Source: Bradyrhizobium sp. CSA207 (lineage in GTDB: Bacteria > Pseudomonadota > Alphaproteobacteria > Rhizobiales > Xanthobacteraceae). From it: a stretch of DNA of 64,000 nucleotides. Position 1 is the first letter of the stretch. Every line of letters starts with the position of its first letter. The position numbers and the translations under genes are program-made. Below the pieces are notes generated by a model. It was not told where the DNA came from. It did no database searches and saw nothing but the letters and a program-made list of their open reading frames with translations. The stretch covers positions 62,001 to 126,000 of the forward strand of contig NZ_JAACFT010000015.1 of NCBI RefSeq assembly GCF_029051685.1. The letters are read 5' to 3'. Positions 18,087 through 27,517 of this stretch are shown piece by piece.

Positions 18087-18119
18087 CGTTCGTCTCCGAT
18101 AGTCCCGCGGGCATACCAA

Positions 18120-18171
18120 GGTCACTTACTCAGGTCGCTTGCCAAGATCACTCGCTATGGTCACTTGCCAA
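18120..18171. repeat. Four tandem 13-bp degenerate repeats in the erpA-dgt divergent promoter
   Basis: Units start at 18120, 18133, 18146 and 18159 with exactly 13-bp spacing: GGTCACTTACTCA, GGTCGCTTGCCAA, GATCACTCGCTAT, GGTCACTTGCCAA. They lie 34 bp upstream of the erpA start codon and 77 bp before dgt. Confidence 0.75.
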
Positions 18172-18247
18172 TTCAGTTGGTGTCCCGCGCCCGACATAGT
18201 TAAGTGCCACCATACGCAGAATCAAATGGATAGGGACTAAATTCGCC

Positions 18248-19456
18248 GTGTCGGTCGGAATGGCTGCCCCCCGTGCGCCCTATGCCTGCGACCCGGACCG
18301 CAGCCGCGGCCGGCTGGTCGCCGAGCCGCCGAGCCAGACCCGCAGCCCGTTCCGACGGGATTGCGACCGGGTGATCCATTCCACCGCGTTCCGCCGCCTC
18401 AAATACAAGACCCAGGTGTTCGTGTTCCACGAGGGCGACCACTACCGCACCCGGCTGACCCATTCACTGGAGGTGGCGCAGATCGCCCGCGCGCTGGCCC
18501 GGCAGCTCGGGCTCGACGAGGACCTCACGGAAACGCTGGCGCTCGCCCACGATCTCGGCCATCCACCCTTCGGCCACGCCGGCGAGCGGGCGCTGGACGC
18601 CTGCCTGGCGGATTTCGGCGGCTTCGACCACAACGCCCAGACCCTGCGCGTCGTCGCCGCACTGGAACACCGCTACCCCGAGTTCGACGGATTGAACCTG
18701 ACCTGGGAATCGCTGGAAGGCATCGTCAAGCATAACGGACCGCTGACCGACCGCAGCGGTGCGCCGGTCGGGCGCTATCGCGAGCACGGCATCCCCATCG
18801 GCATTGCCGACTTCATCAACATCTACGATCTCGAATTGTGGAGCTTCGCCTCGCTGGAGGCGCAGGTTGCTGCCATCGCTGACGATATCGCCTATGATGC
18901 CCACGACATCGACGACGGCTTGCGCGCTGGCCTGTTCCACCTCGAAGATCTCAAGGTGATGCCGCTGACCGCGGAAATCATTGCGGAGACATCAGCGCAT
19001 TATCCCGATCTCGAAGACGTCAGGCGTGGCGCCGAGCTGGTGCGCGAGCTGATCTCGCACCTGATCGGCGCGGTGTTTGCGGAGGCACAGAACAACCTCG
19101 CCGCTGCGAAACCGCAATCGGCCCAGGATGTGCGGCAGCAGAGCCGGCCGCTGGTCTCGTTCCCCGCTGCAGTTGCCGAGGAGGAGGCCGCCATCAAGGC
19201 CTTTCTCTACCAGCACATGTACCGCCACGAGCGAGTGATGCGGGTAATGGGGGAGGCGGAGCAGATCCTGTTCGATCTGTTCGCCAAATACCTGAAATCG
19301 CCGGATGAGCTGCCGCCGGAATGGCTGGTAGGGGCGGACGGCGACAACGAGGGCGACCGGGCCCGCAGGATCGGCAATTTCATTGCTGGAATGACCGACC
19401 GTTTCGCCCTGACCGAGCACCAGCGGCTCTTTGACTCGACCCCGGATTTGCGTTAG
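18248..19456 (+). CDS. dgt: Deoxyguanosinetriphosphate triphosphohydrolase-like protein
   Basis: A 402-aa HD-superfamily protein; GTG 18248 or ATG 18260 may start it. Metal-binding HD residues are in RLTHSLEV and LAHDLGHPPFGHAGE, with the downstream Asp in AIADDIAYDAHDIDD. The N-terminal FRRDCDRVIHSTAFRRLKYK is typical of the dGTPase family. Members cleave dNTPs to the deoxynucleoside and tripolyphosphate, adjusting dNTP pools. It is followed 9 bp later by argS, so these are likely co-transcribed. Confidence 0.93.
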   Translation: MSVGMAAPRAPYACDPDRSRGRLVAEPPSQTRSPFRRDCDRVIHSTAFRRLKYKTQVFVFHEGDHYRTRLTHSLEVAQIARALARQLGLDEDLTETLALAHDLGHPPFGHAGERALDACLADFGGFDHNAQTLRVVAALEHRYPEFDGLNLTWESLEGIVKHNGPLTDRSGAPVGRYREHGIPIGIADFINIYDLELWSFASLEAQVAAIADDIAYDAHDIDDGLRAGLFHLEDLKVMPLTAEIIAETSAHYPDLEDVRRGAELVRELISHLIGAVFAEAQNNLAAAKPQSAQDVRQQSRPLVSFPAAVAEEEAAIKAFLYQHMYRHERVMRVMGEAEQILFDLFAKYLKSPDELPPEWLVGADGDNEGDRARRIGNFIAGMTDRFALTEHQRLFDSTPDLR

Positions 19457-19465
19457 GCGGCGGCC

Positions 19466-21256
19466 ATGCCCGACACATCCTCATCGCTGCATCTGTTCGC
19501 CGACGTGCTCGCGCGTGTGCACGCCGTCTGCCGCGCGCTCGCGGCGGAAGCCAGCTGGCCCGAGGGCATCGATTTGTCGCGCGTGGTGGTCGAACCGCCG
19601 CGCGATCCCTCCCATGGCGACATGGCGACCAACGCCGCCATGGTGCTTGCGAAAGAGGCAAAGGCCAAACCGCGCGACCTCGCCGAGCAAATCGCCGAGC
19701 GGCTGCGCACCGACGCGCTGATCGCCAAGGTCGACGTCGCCGGTCCCGGCTTCATCAACCTGACGCTGCAACCCGCCGCCTGGGCGGAGGCACTGCGGAC
19801 GGTGCTGCGCGAGGGGGCCGATTACGGCCGCGTCCGCGGCGGCTCCAAGGTCAATGTCGAATATGTCTCGGCCAATCCGACCGGTCCGATGCATGTCGGC
19901 CATTGCCGTGGCGCCGTGTTCGGCGACGCACTGGCGAGCCTGCTCCAGTTCGCCGGCCACGACGTGGCGCGCGAATACTACATCAACGATGCCGGCGCGC
20001 AGGTCGACGTGCTCGCGCGCTCCGCCTTCCTGAGGTACCGCGAGGCGCTCGGCGAGAACATCGGCGCCATTCCAGACGGACTCTATCCCGGCGACTACCT
20101 GAAGCCGGTCGGCGCGGCGCTGGCGAAGGAGCACGGCGACAAGTTCCTCGCGATGAGCGAAGCCGAGTGGCTGCCGACCGTGCGCGCCAAGGCGATCGCC
20201 ATGATGATGGACGAGATCAAGGACGACCTCGCCGCTCTCAACATCCGCCACGACGTGTTCTTCTCGGAGCGCTCGCTGATCGAGAGCGGCAACAACAAGG
20301 TCGACGAGACCATCGATTTCCTTCGCGCCAAGGGCGACATCTACGAGGGCCGCCTGCCGCCGCCGAAGGGCGCGCCAGTCGAGGACTGGGAAGACCGCGA
20401 GCAGCTGCTGTTCAGGGCGACCGCTTACGGCGACGATGTCGATCGTCCGCTGATCAAGTCGGACAATTCCTACACTTACTTCGCCTCCGACATTGCCTAT
20501 CACAAGAACAAGTTCGACCGCGGCTTCGCCGAGATGATCGACGTCTGGGGCGCTGACCATGGTGGCTACATCAAGCGCATGCAGGCGGCGGTGAAGGCGA
20601 CGACCTCCGGCAAGGGCGCGCTGGACGTCAAGATCGTCCAGCTCGTGAAGCTGCTGCGCAATGGCGAGCCGGTGAAAATGTCCAAGCGGAGCGGGGACTT
20701 CGTCACCTTGCGTGAGGTTGTGGATGAGGTCGGCCAGGACGCCGTCCGCTTCATGATGCTCTATCGCAAGAACGATGCGGTGCTGGATTTCGACCTCGCC
20801 AAGGTCATGGAACAGTCGCGCGACAATCCGGTCTTCTACGTGCAGTACGGCCACGCCCGCGGCCACTCGATCTTCCGCAACGCGCGCGCCGAGGTGTTCC
20901 CGGAACTCCCTGAGGACACCAGACAGCGCATCGCTTGGCTCGGTGAGTCGGCGGTGGAACGGCTGTCGGACCCGGTCGAGCTTGATCTTCTTAAGCGGCT
21001 CGCAATTTATCCGCGGACCCTGGAAGCCGCTGCCGCGGCCCACGAGCCGCACCGAATTGCCTTCTATCTCTATGAGTTAGCCAGCGAATTTCATGCACTT
21101 TGGACGAAGGGACGCGATTTGCCCTATTTACGCTTCATTATCAATAATGATGCAGATCTAACGAAGGCGCGGCTGGCCATGGTCCAGGGCGTCGTCTCGG
21201 TCCTGGCATCGGGCCTCGCCATCCTCGGCGTCCATGCCCCGGACGAGATGCGGTAG
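19466..21256 (+). CDS. argS: Arginyl-tRNA synthetase
   Basis: A 596-aa class I synthetase. The N-terminal Arg-S additional domain is followed by the catalytic core with the HIGH-type motif in SANPTGPMHVGHCRGAV and the KMSKS-type loop in VKMSKRSGDF. The C-terminal DALR anticodon-binding domain ends the protein. It charges tRNA-Arg. It belongs to the run dgt-argS-SPOR-nagZ-scpA-scpB, all on the plus strand with short gaps. Confidence 0.97.
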   Translation: MPDTSSSLHLFADVLARVHAVCRALAAEASWPEGIDLSRVVVEPPRDPSHGDMATNAAMVLAKEAKAKPRDLAEQIAERLRTDALIAKVDVAGPGFINLTLQPAAWAEALRTVLREGADYGRVRGGSKVNVEYVSANPTGPMHVGHCRGAVFGDALASLLQFAGHDVAREYYINDAGAQVDVLARSAFLRYREALGENIGAIPDGLYPGDYLKPVGAALAKEHGDKFLAMSEAEWLPTVRAKAIAMMMDEIKDDLAALNIRHDVFFSERSLIESGNNKVDETIDFLRAKGDIYEGRLPPPKGAPVEDWEDREQLLFRATAYGDDVDRPLIKSDNSYTYFASDIAYHKNKFDRGFAEMIDVWGADHGGYIKRMQAAVKATTSGKGALDVKIVQLVKLLRNGEPVKMSKRSGDFVTLREVVDEVGQDAVRFMMLYRKNDAVLDFDLAKVMEQSRDNPVFYVQYGHARGHSIFRNARAEVFPELPEDTRQRIAWLGESAVERLSDPVELDLLKRLAIYPRTLEAAAAAHEPHRIAFYLYELASEFHALWTKGRDLPYLRFIINNDADLTKARLAMVQGVVSVLASGLAILGVHAPDEMR

Positions 21257-21397
21257 TTTGGGGCGAACTACCTAAGGGGAATTTTTGGGGGTACCGGCAG
21301 AAGCCGGATCGCTTAGATTTGGTTGAAAGCCTTGTGGGTCGAAGGTCGCGCCTTGGTCGAGGGGCGCGCGGCTTTCCCGAAGGGACGCATCATCACG

Positions 21398-22963
21398 ATG
21401 GCCGATCGATATCAGGACAGACCGTTTCCCCCGGACGACTATAGTCGCGGTGGCGGCCAGCATGGGAAGACAGAGAGCGATCCCTTGGCCGAGCTCGCCC
21501 GCCTGATCGGGCAGACCGATCCATTCGCGGCACAGGGGCACCCCAGCACGAAGCCGCAGGCCGCGCCTGCCCAGAGCTATCAGGACGATGATTACGCGCA
21601 GGACGGTTATCAGCAGGACTATGCCGAGCCGGCCGCGCCTCCGCCCGGGCCGCCGTCATGGATGCGCCGCGCCAACGTGCAGCCGGCGGCGGCAGCCGAG
21701 CCTGACTATCCCGTCTCCGTGAACCCGGTTCACCCGTTGCATCGCTATTCAGCCCCGCCCGCCGCGCCCGAGCCTGATTTTCATCAGCCGCAGGCGTATC
21801 AGGATCACGCTTACCAGGATCAGGCCTATCAAGATCAGGCCTATCAAGACCAGGCACATCAGGCTCAAGCCTACCAGGAGCCGGCCTATCAGGAACCGCA
21901 CCAGCAGCCCGATCCGTCGCGCTACGACGATGCGCTGTACGGCCGGCTCGAGGCGGGCGAGCAGGACTATCAGCGCGATCCGGCCTATCCGGACGATCCC
22001 TACGCATTCCAGAGCGACTATCCCGAAGCCGATCTCGACGAGCCCAGGAAGTCGCGCGGCGGCATGATGACAGTCGCGGCGATCCTGGCGCTTGCCGTGG
22101 TCGGGACCGGCGCTGCCTTCGCCTACAAGACCTATATGGGCTCGCCCCGCAGCGGAGAGCCGCCGATCATCAAGGCCGACAACACCCCGACCAAGGTTGT
22201 GCCGGCGCCGTCGGATTCCTCGGCCAAGGTGCCAGATCGCATGGTCAGCGGCGATGGCTCTGAGAAGATCGTGCCGCGCGAGGAGGCACCTGTCGACGTC
22301 AACGCCAAGGCGGGCGGTCCGCGCGTCGTATTTCCGCCGCTGAATCAGAATGCGAACCCCCCGCCGGTCGCGAGTGTTTCGCCATCCACGATCCTGCCGA
22401 GCGCGGGGCCGACCGCGAGCAACGGCACGCTGCCGAACAATGCACCACGGTCGATCAGGACGGTCGCAGTGAAGGGCGATCAAACCGACAGCACGGCGTC
22501 GCAAGCCGCGGCAGCTGCCAAGCCGGCGGCTGCGCCGAAGCCCATTGCGGCCCCCGTTACACCGCCTGCGCCGCGCAGTCCGCCGACTTCGGCCAATGCC
22601 AGCGCCAATCAGCCGCTCTCGCTCGCACCCCAATCGGCTCCAGCATCAGAGTCGCCGCAGCGAATGGCTGCGAGCACGCCGACGCAGATCGCGCCCGCGA
22701 GCAGCGGCGGCTACGTCGTGCAGGTCTCGTCGCAGCAGAGTGAGGAAAGCGCCGCCGCCTCCTACCGCGTGCTTCAGAGCAAGTATGGCAGCGTGCTCGG
22801 GTCACGTTCGCCAGTGATCAAACGGGTCGATCTCACTGACAAGGGCAAGGGGATCGTCTACCGCGCCTTCGCTGGGCCTTACGGTTCGGCCGAAGAGGCG
22901 ACGCAGGCCTGCAACAATTTGAAGTCCGCAGGCTTGTCTGCCTGTTTCATCCAGAGGAATTAA
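21398..22963 (+). CDS. SPOR-domain cell-envelope protein
   Basis: Start at ATG 21398 (MADRYQDRPFPPDD); an upstream frame from 21323 adds a non-conserved leader. The 521-aa protein has a long Gln/Tyr/Pro-rich N-terminal cytoplasmic part with seven YQDQA-type pentapeptides. One transmembrane helix follows near residues 228-250 (MMTVAAILALAVVGTGAAFA), then a Pro/Ala-rich periplasmic linker and a C-terminal SPOR domain (GGYVVQVSSQQSEESAA ... ACFIQRN). SPOR domains bind denuded glycan strands at the septum, so a division role is likely. It lies directly before nagZ. Confidence 0.9.
   Translation: MADRYQDRPFPPDDYSRGGGQHGKTESDPLAELARLIGQTDPFAAQGHPSTKPQAAPAQSYQDDDYAQDGYQQDYAEPAAPPPGPPSWMRRANVQPAAAAEPDYPVSVNPVHPLHRYSAPPAAPEPDFHQPQAYQDHAYQDQAYQDQAYQDQAHQAQAYQEPAYQEPHQQPDPSRYDDALYGRLEAGEQDYQRDPAYPDDPYAFQSDYPEADLDEPRKSRGGMMTVAAILALAVVGTGAAFAYKTYMGSPRSGEPPIIKADNTPTKVVPAPSDSSAKVPDRMVSGDGSEKIVPREEAPVDVNAKAGGPRVVFPPLNQNANPPPVASVSPSTILPSAGPTASNGTLPNNAPRSIRTVAVKGDQTDSTASQAAAAAKPAAAPKPIAAPVTPPAPRSPPTSANASANQPLSLAPQSAPASESPQRMAASTPTQIAPASSGGYVVQVSSQQSEESAAASYRVLQSKYGSVLGSRSPVIKRVDLTDKGKGIVYRAFAGPYGSAEEATQACNNLKSAGLSACFIQRN
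21797..21901 (+). repeat. Seven tandem 15-bp units encoding YQDQA-like pentapeptides
   Basis: In-frame units start every 15 bp from 21797 and encode YQDHA, YQDQA, YQDQA, YQDQA, HQAQA, YQEPA and YQEPH in the cytoplasmic part of the SPOR protein. Central copies are most alike, as expected for slippage or unequal exchange. Confidence 0.85.
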
Positions 22964-23010
22964 CCGCGGTTTCCTTGACCCCTCTCACAGGGCAGGGTTA
23001 ATCGGCCCTT

Positions 23011-24039
23011 ATGACCACGCGGGCTTTCATTACCGGCGTATCCGGAACGGAACTGACCGCCGCCGAGCGGGAGTTTATCCGTGACGAGCGCCCGTGGGGC
23101 TTCATCCTCTTCAAGCGCAACATCGAGACTCCGGCTCAAGTTGCGGCGTTGGTTGCTGAATTGCGGAACGCTGGAGATGTCGCCGACGCCCCTGTCCTGA
23201 TCGATCAGGAAGGTGGGCGGGTGCAGCGGCTGGGGCCGCCGCACTGGCCGGTCTATCCGCCGGGCGCCGTTTTCGCGAAACTATACGACACTGATTCGGC
23301 TCTCGGGCTGACTGCAGCACGCCTCAGCGCCCGGCTGATCGCGGCCGATCTCGCCGATCTCGGCATTACCGTGGACTGCCTGCCGCTGGCGGACGTGCCG
23401 GTTCCGGGGGCCGATGCCGTGATCGGCAATCGCGCCTATGGCACCGAGCCGGGCAAGGTCGCGGCGATCGCTCGCGCGGTCACGCAGGGCCTGGAGCAGG
23501 GCGGCGTGCTGCCCGTCCTGAAGCACATTCCCGGCCATGGACGAGCGACTGCCGACACCCATTTCAAGCTGCCGACCGTCGATACGCCGAGGGACGAGCT
23601 GGAACGGACCGACTTCGCTGCATTCAAGCCACTCGCGGACCTGCCGATGGCCATGACTGCACATGTTGTGTTTAGCGCCGTCGACCCCGCCCATCCGGCG
23701 ACGACTTCTGCGACAATGATTGCTCAGGTGATTCGCGGCGTAATCGGGTTCCAGGGTTTGTTAATGAGTGATGACGTGTCGATGAACGCGTTGGCGGGAA
23801 GCCTTGCCGAACGCACCCGCGCGATCTTCGTGGCCGGCTGCGACATGGCTCTGCACTGCAACGGCAACATCGAGGAAATGCGCGACGTCGCAGCCCAGAC
23901 GCCGGAATTGTCGGGCAGGGCGCTGGAGCGGGCGAAAGCCGCGCTCGCGGCGCGCGAGGCGCCGCAACCGTTCGATCGCGCGGCCGCACGCGCCGAATTG
24001 GACACATTGATCGCACGGGCAAACACGGCATCCGCATGA
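23011..24039 (+). CDS. nagZ: Beta-N-acetylhexosaminidase
   Basis: A 342-aa glycoside hydrolase family 3 protein. Conserved motifs are LIDQEGGRVQRL, the catalytic His/Asp loop KHIPGHGRATADTH and the nucleophile region LMSDDVSMNAL. NagZ removes GlcNAc from 1,6-anhydro-muropeptides in the cytoplasm during peptidoglycan recycling, downstream of transglycosylases such as the two in this window. No signal peptide is present, as expected. It overlaps scpA by four bases. Confidence 0.95.
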   Translation: MTTRAFITGVSGTELTAAEREFIRDERPWGFILFKRNIETPAQVAALVAELRNAGDVADAPVLIDQEGGRVQRLGPPHWPVYPPGAVFAKLYDTDSALGLTAARLSARLIAADLADLGITVDCLPLADVPVPGADAVIGNRAYGTEPGKVAAIARAVTQGLEQGGVLPVLKHIPGHGRATADTHFKLPTVDTPRDELERTDFAAFKPLADLPMAMTAHVVFSAVDPAHPATTSATMIAQVIRGVIGFQGLLMSDDVSMNALAGSLAERTRAIFVAGCDMALHCNGNIEEMRDVAAQTPELSGRALERAKAALAAREAPQPFDRAAARAELDTLIARANTASA

Positions 24040-24875
24040 GCGCAGAAATTCTATCATTCGAAACCGGGCGGCCCGCAGAGCTCGCCGAGGGTGAGCCGGC
24101 GTTGGTTGTCGACGTCGAGGGCTATGAAGGCCCGCTCGACCTGCTGCTCGCGCTGGCGCGGCAGCAGAAGGTCGACCTGTCCAAGATTTCGATCCTGGCG
24201 CTCGCCGACCAGTACCTTCACTTCATCGAAGCCGCGCGGAAGATCCGGCTGGAACTTGCCGCCGACTATCTCGTGATGGCGGCCTGGCTCGCCTTCCTGA
24301 AATCGCGCCTGTTGCTGCCGGAACCGCCATCGGCGGAGGGGCCGAGCGCAGAAGAAATGGCGACCGCGCTCGCCAATCGGCTGCGCCGGCTGGAAGCCAT
24401 TCGCGAAGCCGCCAATCGGCTGATGAACAGGCAGCAATTGCTGCGCGACATCTTTCCGCGCGGCGAGCCGGAGCAGATCGCCGAGATCAGGCATCCGAAG
24501 TACACGGCGACGCTCTACGACCTGCTCACCGCCTATGCTTCGCAGCGCCAGTCGCGCGTGCTGGCAAGCGTGCATCTGGCCAAGCGCACGGTGTGGTCGC
24601 TCGCCGAGGCGCGCGCCACGCTGGAGCGGCTGGTCGGCAGCATCACCGAACAGGATGACTGGGGCGTTCTCGACGACTTTTTGCTCCGGCACGTCGCCGA
24701 TCCGACGCAGCGCGCGACGGTGCTCGCCTCGAGTTTCGCTGCCGCGCTCGAACTGGTGCGGGAAGGGGCGTTGGAGCTGAATCAGAAAGAGGCGTTTGCG
24801 CCGATCTATTTCCGAAAAGGGCGCCATCAACCGGTCCCGGAAGCAACTCCTGCGCCTGATGCGCCGGTCGGTTAA
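24036..24875 (+). CDS. scpA: Segregation and condensation protein A
   Basis: A 279-aa kleisin. The N-terminal block EGYEGPLDLLLALARQQKVD and the helical segment LAADYLVMAAWLAFLKSRLL are characteristic, and the C-terminal winged-helix region is present. ScpA bridges the SMC heads and works with ScpB in chromosome condensation. It overlaps nagZ (ATGA) and is followed by scpB after 21 bp. SMC itself is not in the window. Confidence 0.95.
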   Translation: MSAEILSFETGRPAELAEGEPALVVDVEGYEGPLDLLLALARQQKVDLSKISILALADQYLHFIEAARKIRLELAADYLVMAAWLAFLKSRLLLPEPPSAEGPSAEEMATALANRLRRLEAIREAANRLMNRQQLLRDIFPRGEPEQIAEIRHPKYTATLYDLLTAYASQRQSRVLASVHLAKRTVWSLAEARATLERLVGSITEQDDWGVLDDFLLRHVADPTQRATVLASSFAAALELVREGALELNQKEAFAPIYFRKGRHQPVPEATPAPDAPVG

Positions 24876-24896
24876 GTGCAAGAAGGAGAAGCTGCC

Positions 24897-25625
24897 ATGG
24901 CAAGCCTGGCTGAAGTGCGGGTAGACGAGGCCGAGCCGATGGAGAACGAAGCCCAGGCACGTCCCGAGGAGTTGCGGCTGCTGGAAGCGCTGCTGTTTGC
25001 TTCGAGTGAGCCGCTGGATACCGCGACGCTGGCCAAGCGCATGCCGGAAGGCGTCGACGTCAAGGTCGCGCTCGCGCAATTGCAGGCCGAATACGCCACG
25101 CGCGGGGTGAACCTCGTGCGTGTCGCCAATAAATGGACGTTCCGCACCGCCGGCGATCTCGCCTGGCTGATGACGCGCGAGAGCACCGAGACCCGCCGCC
25201 TGTCGCGCGCGGCGATCGAAGTGCTGGCCATCATCGCCTATCATCAGCCGGTGACGCGTGCCGAAATCGAGGAAATCCGCGGCGTCGTCACCTCCAAGGG
25301 CACGCTCGACGTGCTGCTGGAGACCGGCTGGATCAAGCCGCGCGGCCGTCGCAAGACGCCCGGCCGTCCGCTCACGTTCGGAACCACGGAGGACTTCCTG
25401 TCGCAGTTCACCCTGGAGCAGCTCGGCGATCTGCCGGGCCTCGAGGAGCTGAAGGGCACGGGACTTCTGGATTCGCGTCTGCCGACCGGATTCAGCGTGC
25501 CGACGCCGTCCGATGACCCGGCGCTGCGCGAAGACGAGGACCCGCTGGAACCGGGCGAGGACCTCGACCTTGCGCTGGCCCCCGCGGTTGAGCCGGAAAC
25601 GCCGGAAGGCGGCGACGAAGGCTGA
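24897..25625 (+). CDS. scpB: Segregation and condensation protein B
   Basis: The start ATG 24897 has an AAGGAGAAG ribosome site. The 242-aa protein has two winged-helix domains (LRLLEALLFASSEPLD; LSRAAIEVLAIIAYHQPVTR; EIRGVVTSKGTLDVLLE; GRPLTFGTTEDFLSQF) and an acidic disordered tail. It forms the SMC-ScpAB complex with the preceding gene's product. Confidence 0.95.
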   Translation: MASLAEVRVDEAEPMENEAQARPEELRLLEALLFASSEPLDTATLAKRMPEGVDVKVALAQLQAEYATRGVNLVRVANKWTFRTAGDLAWLMTRESTETRRLSRAAIEVLAIIAYHQPVTRAEIEEIRGVVTSKGTLDVLLETGWIKPRGRRKTPGRPLTFGTTEDFLSQFTLEQLGDLPGLEELKGTGLLDSRLPTGFSVPTPSDDPALREDEDPLEPGEDLDLALAPAVEPETPEGGDEG

Positions 25626-25792
25626 CGTTCCGTCCTCTAAGGGACTCCCTGCGACCAGTTAACGCTCGCAAAATTACGTAGCGCCAACAGCGAATTGGCG
25701 CTGCCTTGGTCCTTGTTTTTGAGACCTGCGAAGCCTAGGTTTCGGTCAAGATCGGCCGGGGTCCCGGCCATGCGCGTTTGGAGGGTTGCAGG

Positions 25793-26026
25793 ATGGGTTC
25801 GCTTAGCATTTGGCACTGGATCTTGGTGATCGCGGTGGTCCTGCTGCTGTTCGGCCGCGGCAAGATTTCGGATCTGATGGGCGACGTTGCGCAGGGCATC
25901 AAGGCCTTCAAGAAGGGCATGCAGGACGACGACAAGGTCGCTGACAAGCCCGAGCCGTCCAAGTCCATCGAGCACAGCGCCGCGCCGACCGCGGCACGGT
26001 CCGACGTCGGCAGCAAGGCCGTCTGA
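25793..26026 (+). CDS. tatA: Sec-independent protein translocase TatA
   Basis: A 77-aa protein starting at MGSLSIWHW. It has one transmembrane helix (WILVIAVVLLLFG), the hinge FGRGKISDLMGD and an amphipathic helix (VAQGIKAFKKGM), the standard TatA layout. It oligomerises to form the pore for folded, twin-arginine proteins. First gene of tatABC. Confidence 0.95.
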   Translation: MGSLSIWHWILVIAVVLLLFGRGKISDLMGDVAQGIKAFKKGMQDDDKVADKPEPSKSIEHSAAPTAARSDVGSKAV

Positions 26027-26111
26027 GCCAAAAGAGCAGGCGGACGCGGGCGGTCCCGATCCTGTGTGGAGAGGATTGGGCCGGTTGCGGCTGGCCTGAA
26101 CGGAAGACCTC

Positions 26112-26693
26112 ATGTTCGACATCGGGTGGAGTGAACTGGTTCTCATCGGGGTCGTGGCCCTGATCGCCATCGGCCCGAAAGAGCTGCCGGGCGTGCTGCG
26201 CATGGTCGGACAATGGATGGGCAAGGCCCGCAAGATGGCCGCCGAATTTCAGGGCCAGTTCCAGGAAGCGATGCGTGAGGCCGAGATGGCCGACCTCAAG
26301 AAGAGCTTTGACGAGGTCAAGGAAGCAGCCTCCGGCTTCGCCGGCAACAATTTGATGACCTCGCTCCAGAAGGACGTCAGCGACGCCTTGCGCGTCGATG
26401 CGCTCGACAAGCCCACCGAGACATCTGCGACCGCCGCTATCGAAGCGCCGACGACTTCGGGTGAAGCGCCGGCAACTTCAACGGAAGCGCCGGCGACTTC
26501 AACGGAAGCGCCGGTCACTCCAACGACTCCGGAAGCCCCGACGCCCGCGACGTTCGTCGAGGCGGAGACACATGCGGCGGCGAGCGAACCGCCCGCCATC
26601 ACCCGCGAGGTCGAGCAGGCGCAGGTTACCCAAACCTCGGTTACCCAAGACACCGCGCCAGCCGAGGCGATCAAGGACGCCAAAGCGTCATGA
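26112..26693 (+). CDS. tatB: Sec-independent protein translocase TatB
   Basis: A 193-aa protein. Its N-terminal helix with Glu (MFDIGWSELVLIGVVALIAI), the GPKELPGVLR hinge and the long amphipathic helix to about residue 80 are typical of TatB, which with TatC recognises signal peptides. The C-terminal 100 residues are a low-complexity Thr/Ala/Pro/Glu tail with four 7-residue repeats. The stop overlaps the tatC start (ATGA). Confidence 0.95.
   Translation: MFDIGWSELVLIGVVALIAIGPKELPGVLRMVGQWMGKARKMAAEFQGQFQEAMREAEMADLKKSFDEVKEAASGFAGNNLMTSLQKDVSDALRVDALDKPTETSATAAIEAPTTSGEAPATSTEAPATSTEAPVTPTTPEAPTPATFVEAETHAAASEPPAITREVEQAQVTQTSVTQDTAPAEAIKDAKAS
26442..26525 (+). repeat. Four tandem 21-bp units in tatB
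   Basis: GAAGCGCCG recurs at 26442, 26463, 26484 and 26505, each followed by a Thr/Ser-rich tract, encoding EAPATST-like heptapeptides in the disordered tail. Confidence 0.85.
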
Positions 26694-27499
26694 GCGACGC
26701 CGATATCGAGGCCAGCAAAGCCCCGCTGATGGACCATTTGATCGAGCTGCGCTCGCGGCTGATCAAGGCGCTGCTCGGCTTCGGCGTTGCCTTCATCTTC
26801 TGCTTCTTCTTCGCCAAACAGATCTACAACGTGCTGGTCTGGCCGTTCGTCTGGGTCGCAGGGCCGGAGAATTCGAAGTTCATCTACACGGCGCTGCTGG
26901 AATACTTCATCACCCAGCTCAAGCTCGCGCTGTTCGGCGCCGGATTCATCTCGTTCCCGATCATTGCGACGCAGATCTACAAGTTCGTGGCGCCGGGGCT
27001 CTACAAGCACGAGAAGCAGGCCTTCCTGCCCTATCTGGTGGCGACCCCGTTCTTCTTCGTGCTGGGCGCGGCACTGGTCTATTTCGTCGTGCTGCCGATG
27101 CTGGTCCGCTTCTCGCTCGGCATGCAGCAGGCCGGCAGCGACGAGACCGCGCAGATTCAATTGCTACCCAAGGTCGGCGAATATCTGTCGCTGATGATGT
27201 CGCTGATCTTCGCCTTCGGCATTGCCTTCCAGCTTCCGGTGATCCTGACGCTGCTCGGGCGCATCGGCATCATCACCGCGAAGATGCTGCGTGAGAAGCG
27301 CCGCTACTTCATCGTCATCGCCTTCGTCATCGCGGCCGTGCTGACGCCGCCGGACGTGCTGAGCCAGTGCTCGCTCGCGATCCCCTTGCTCGCACTCTAC
27401 GAGGGCTCGATCATCGCGGTCGGGATGGTGGAGAAGAAGGCGGCGGCTTCGCAGGCCTCCAGCACCAACGCGTCGTCGAGCACCAATCCGGCGGAGTAA
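26690..27499 (+). CDS. tatC: Sec-independent protein translocase TatC
   Basis: A 269-aa polytopic protein with six membrane helices. It has the conserved APLMDHLIELRSRLIKAL start, the LWPF-like region and PDVLSQCSLAIPLLALYEGS near the end. It is the receptor core for twin-arginine signal peptides. The last 30 residues are Ala/Ser-rich. Confidence 0.96.
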   Translation: MSDADIEASKAPLMDHLIELRSRLIKALLGFGVAFIFCFFFAKQIYNVLVWPFVWVAGPENSKFIYTALLEYFITQLKLALFGAGFISFPIIATQIYKFVAPGLYKHEKQAFLPYLVATPFFFVLGAALVYFVVLPMLVRFSLGMQQAGSDETAQIQLLPKVGEYLSLMMSLIFAFGIAFQLPVILTLLGRIGIITAKMLREKRRYFIVIAFVIAAVLTPPDVLSQCSLAIPLLALYEGSIIAVGMVEKKAAASQASSTNASSSTNPAE

Positions 27500-27517
27500 G
27501 GCCACTCATCCTCCCGG

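Noticed and set aside
19481..21052. A 523-codon frame antisense to argS
   Set aside because: It is a shadow of a well-conserved synthetase; no domain is visible.
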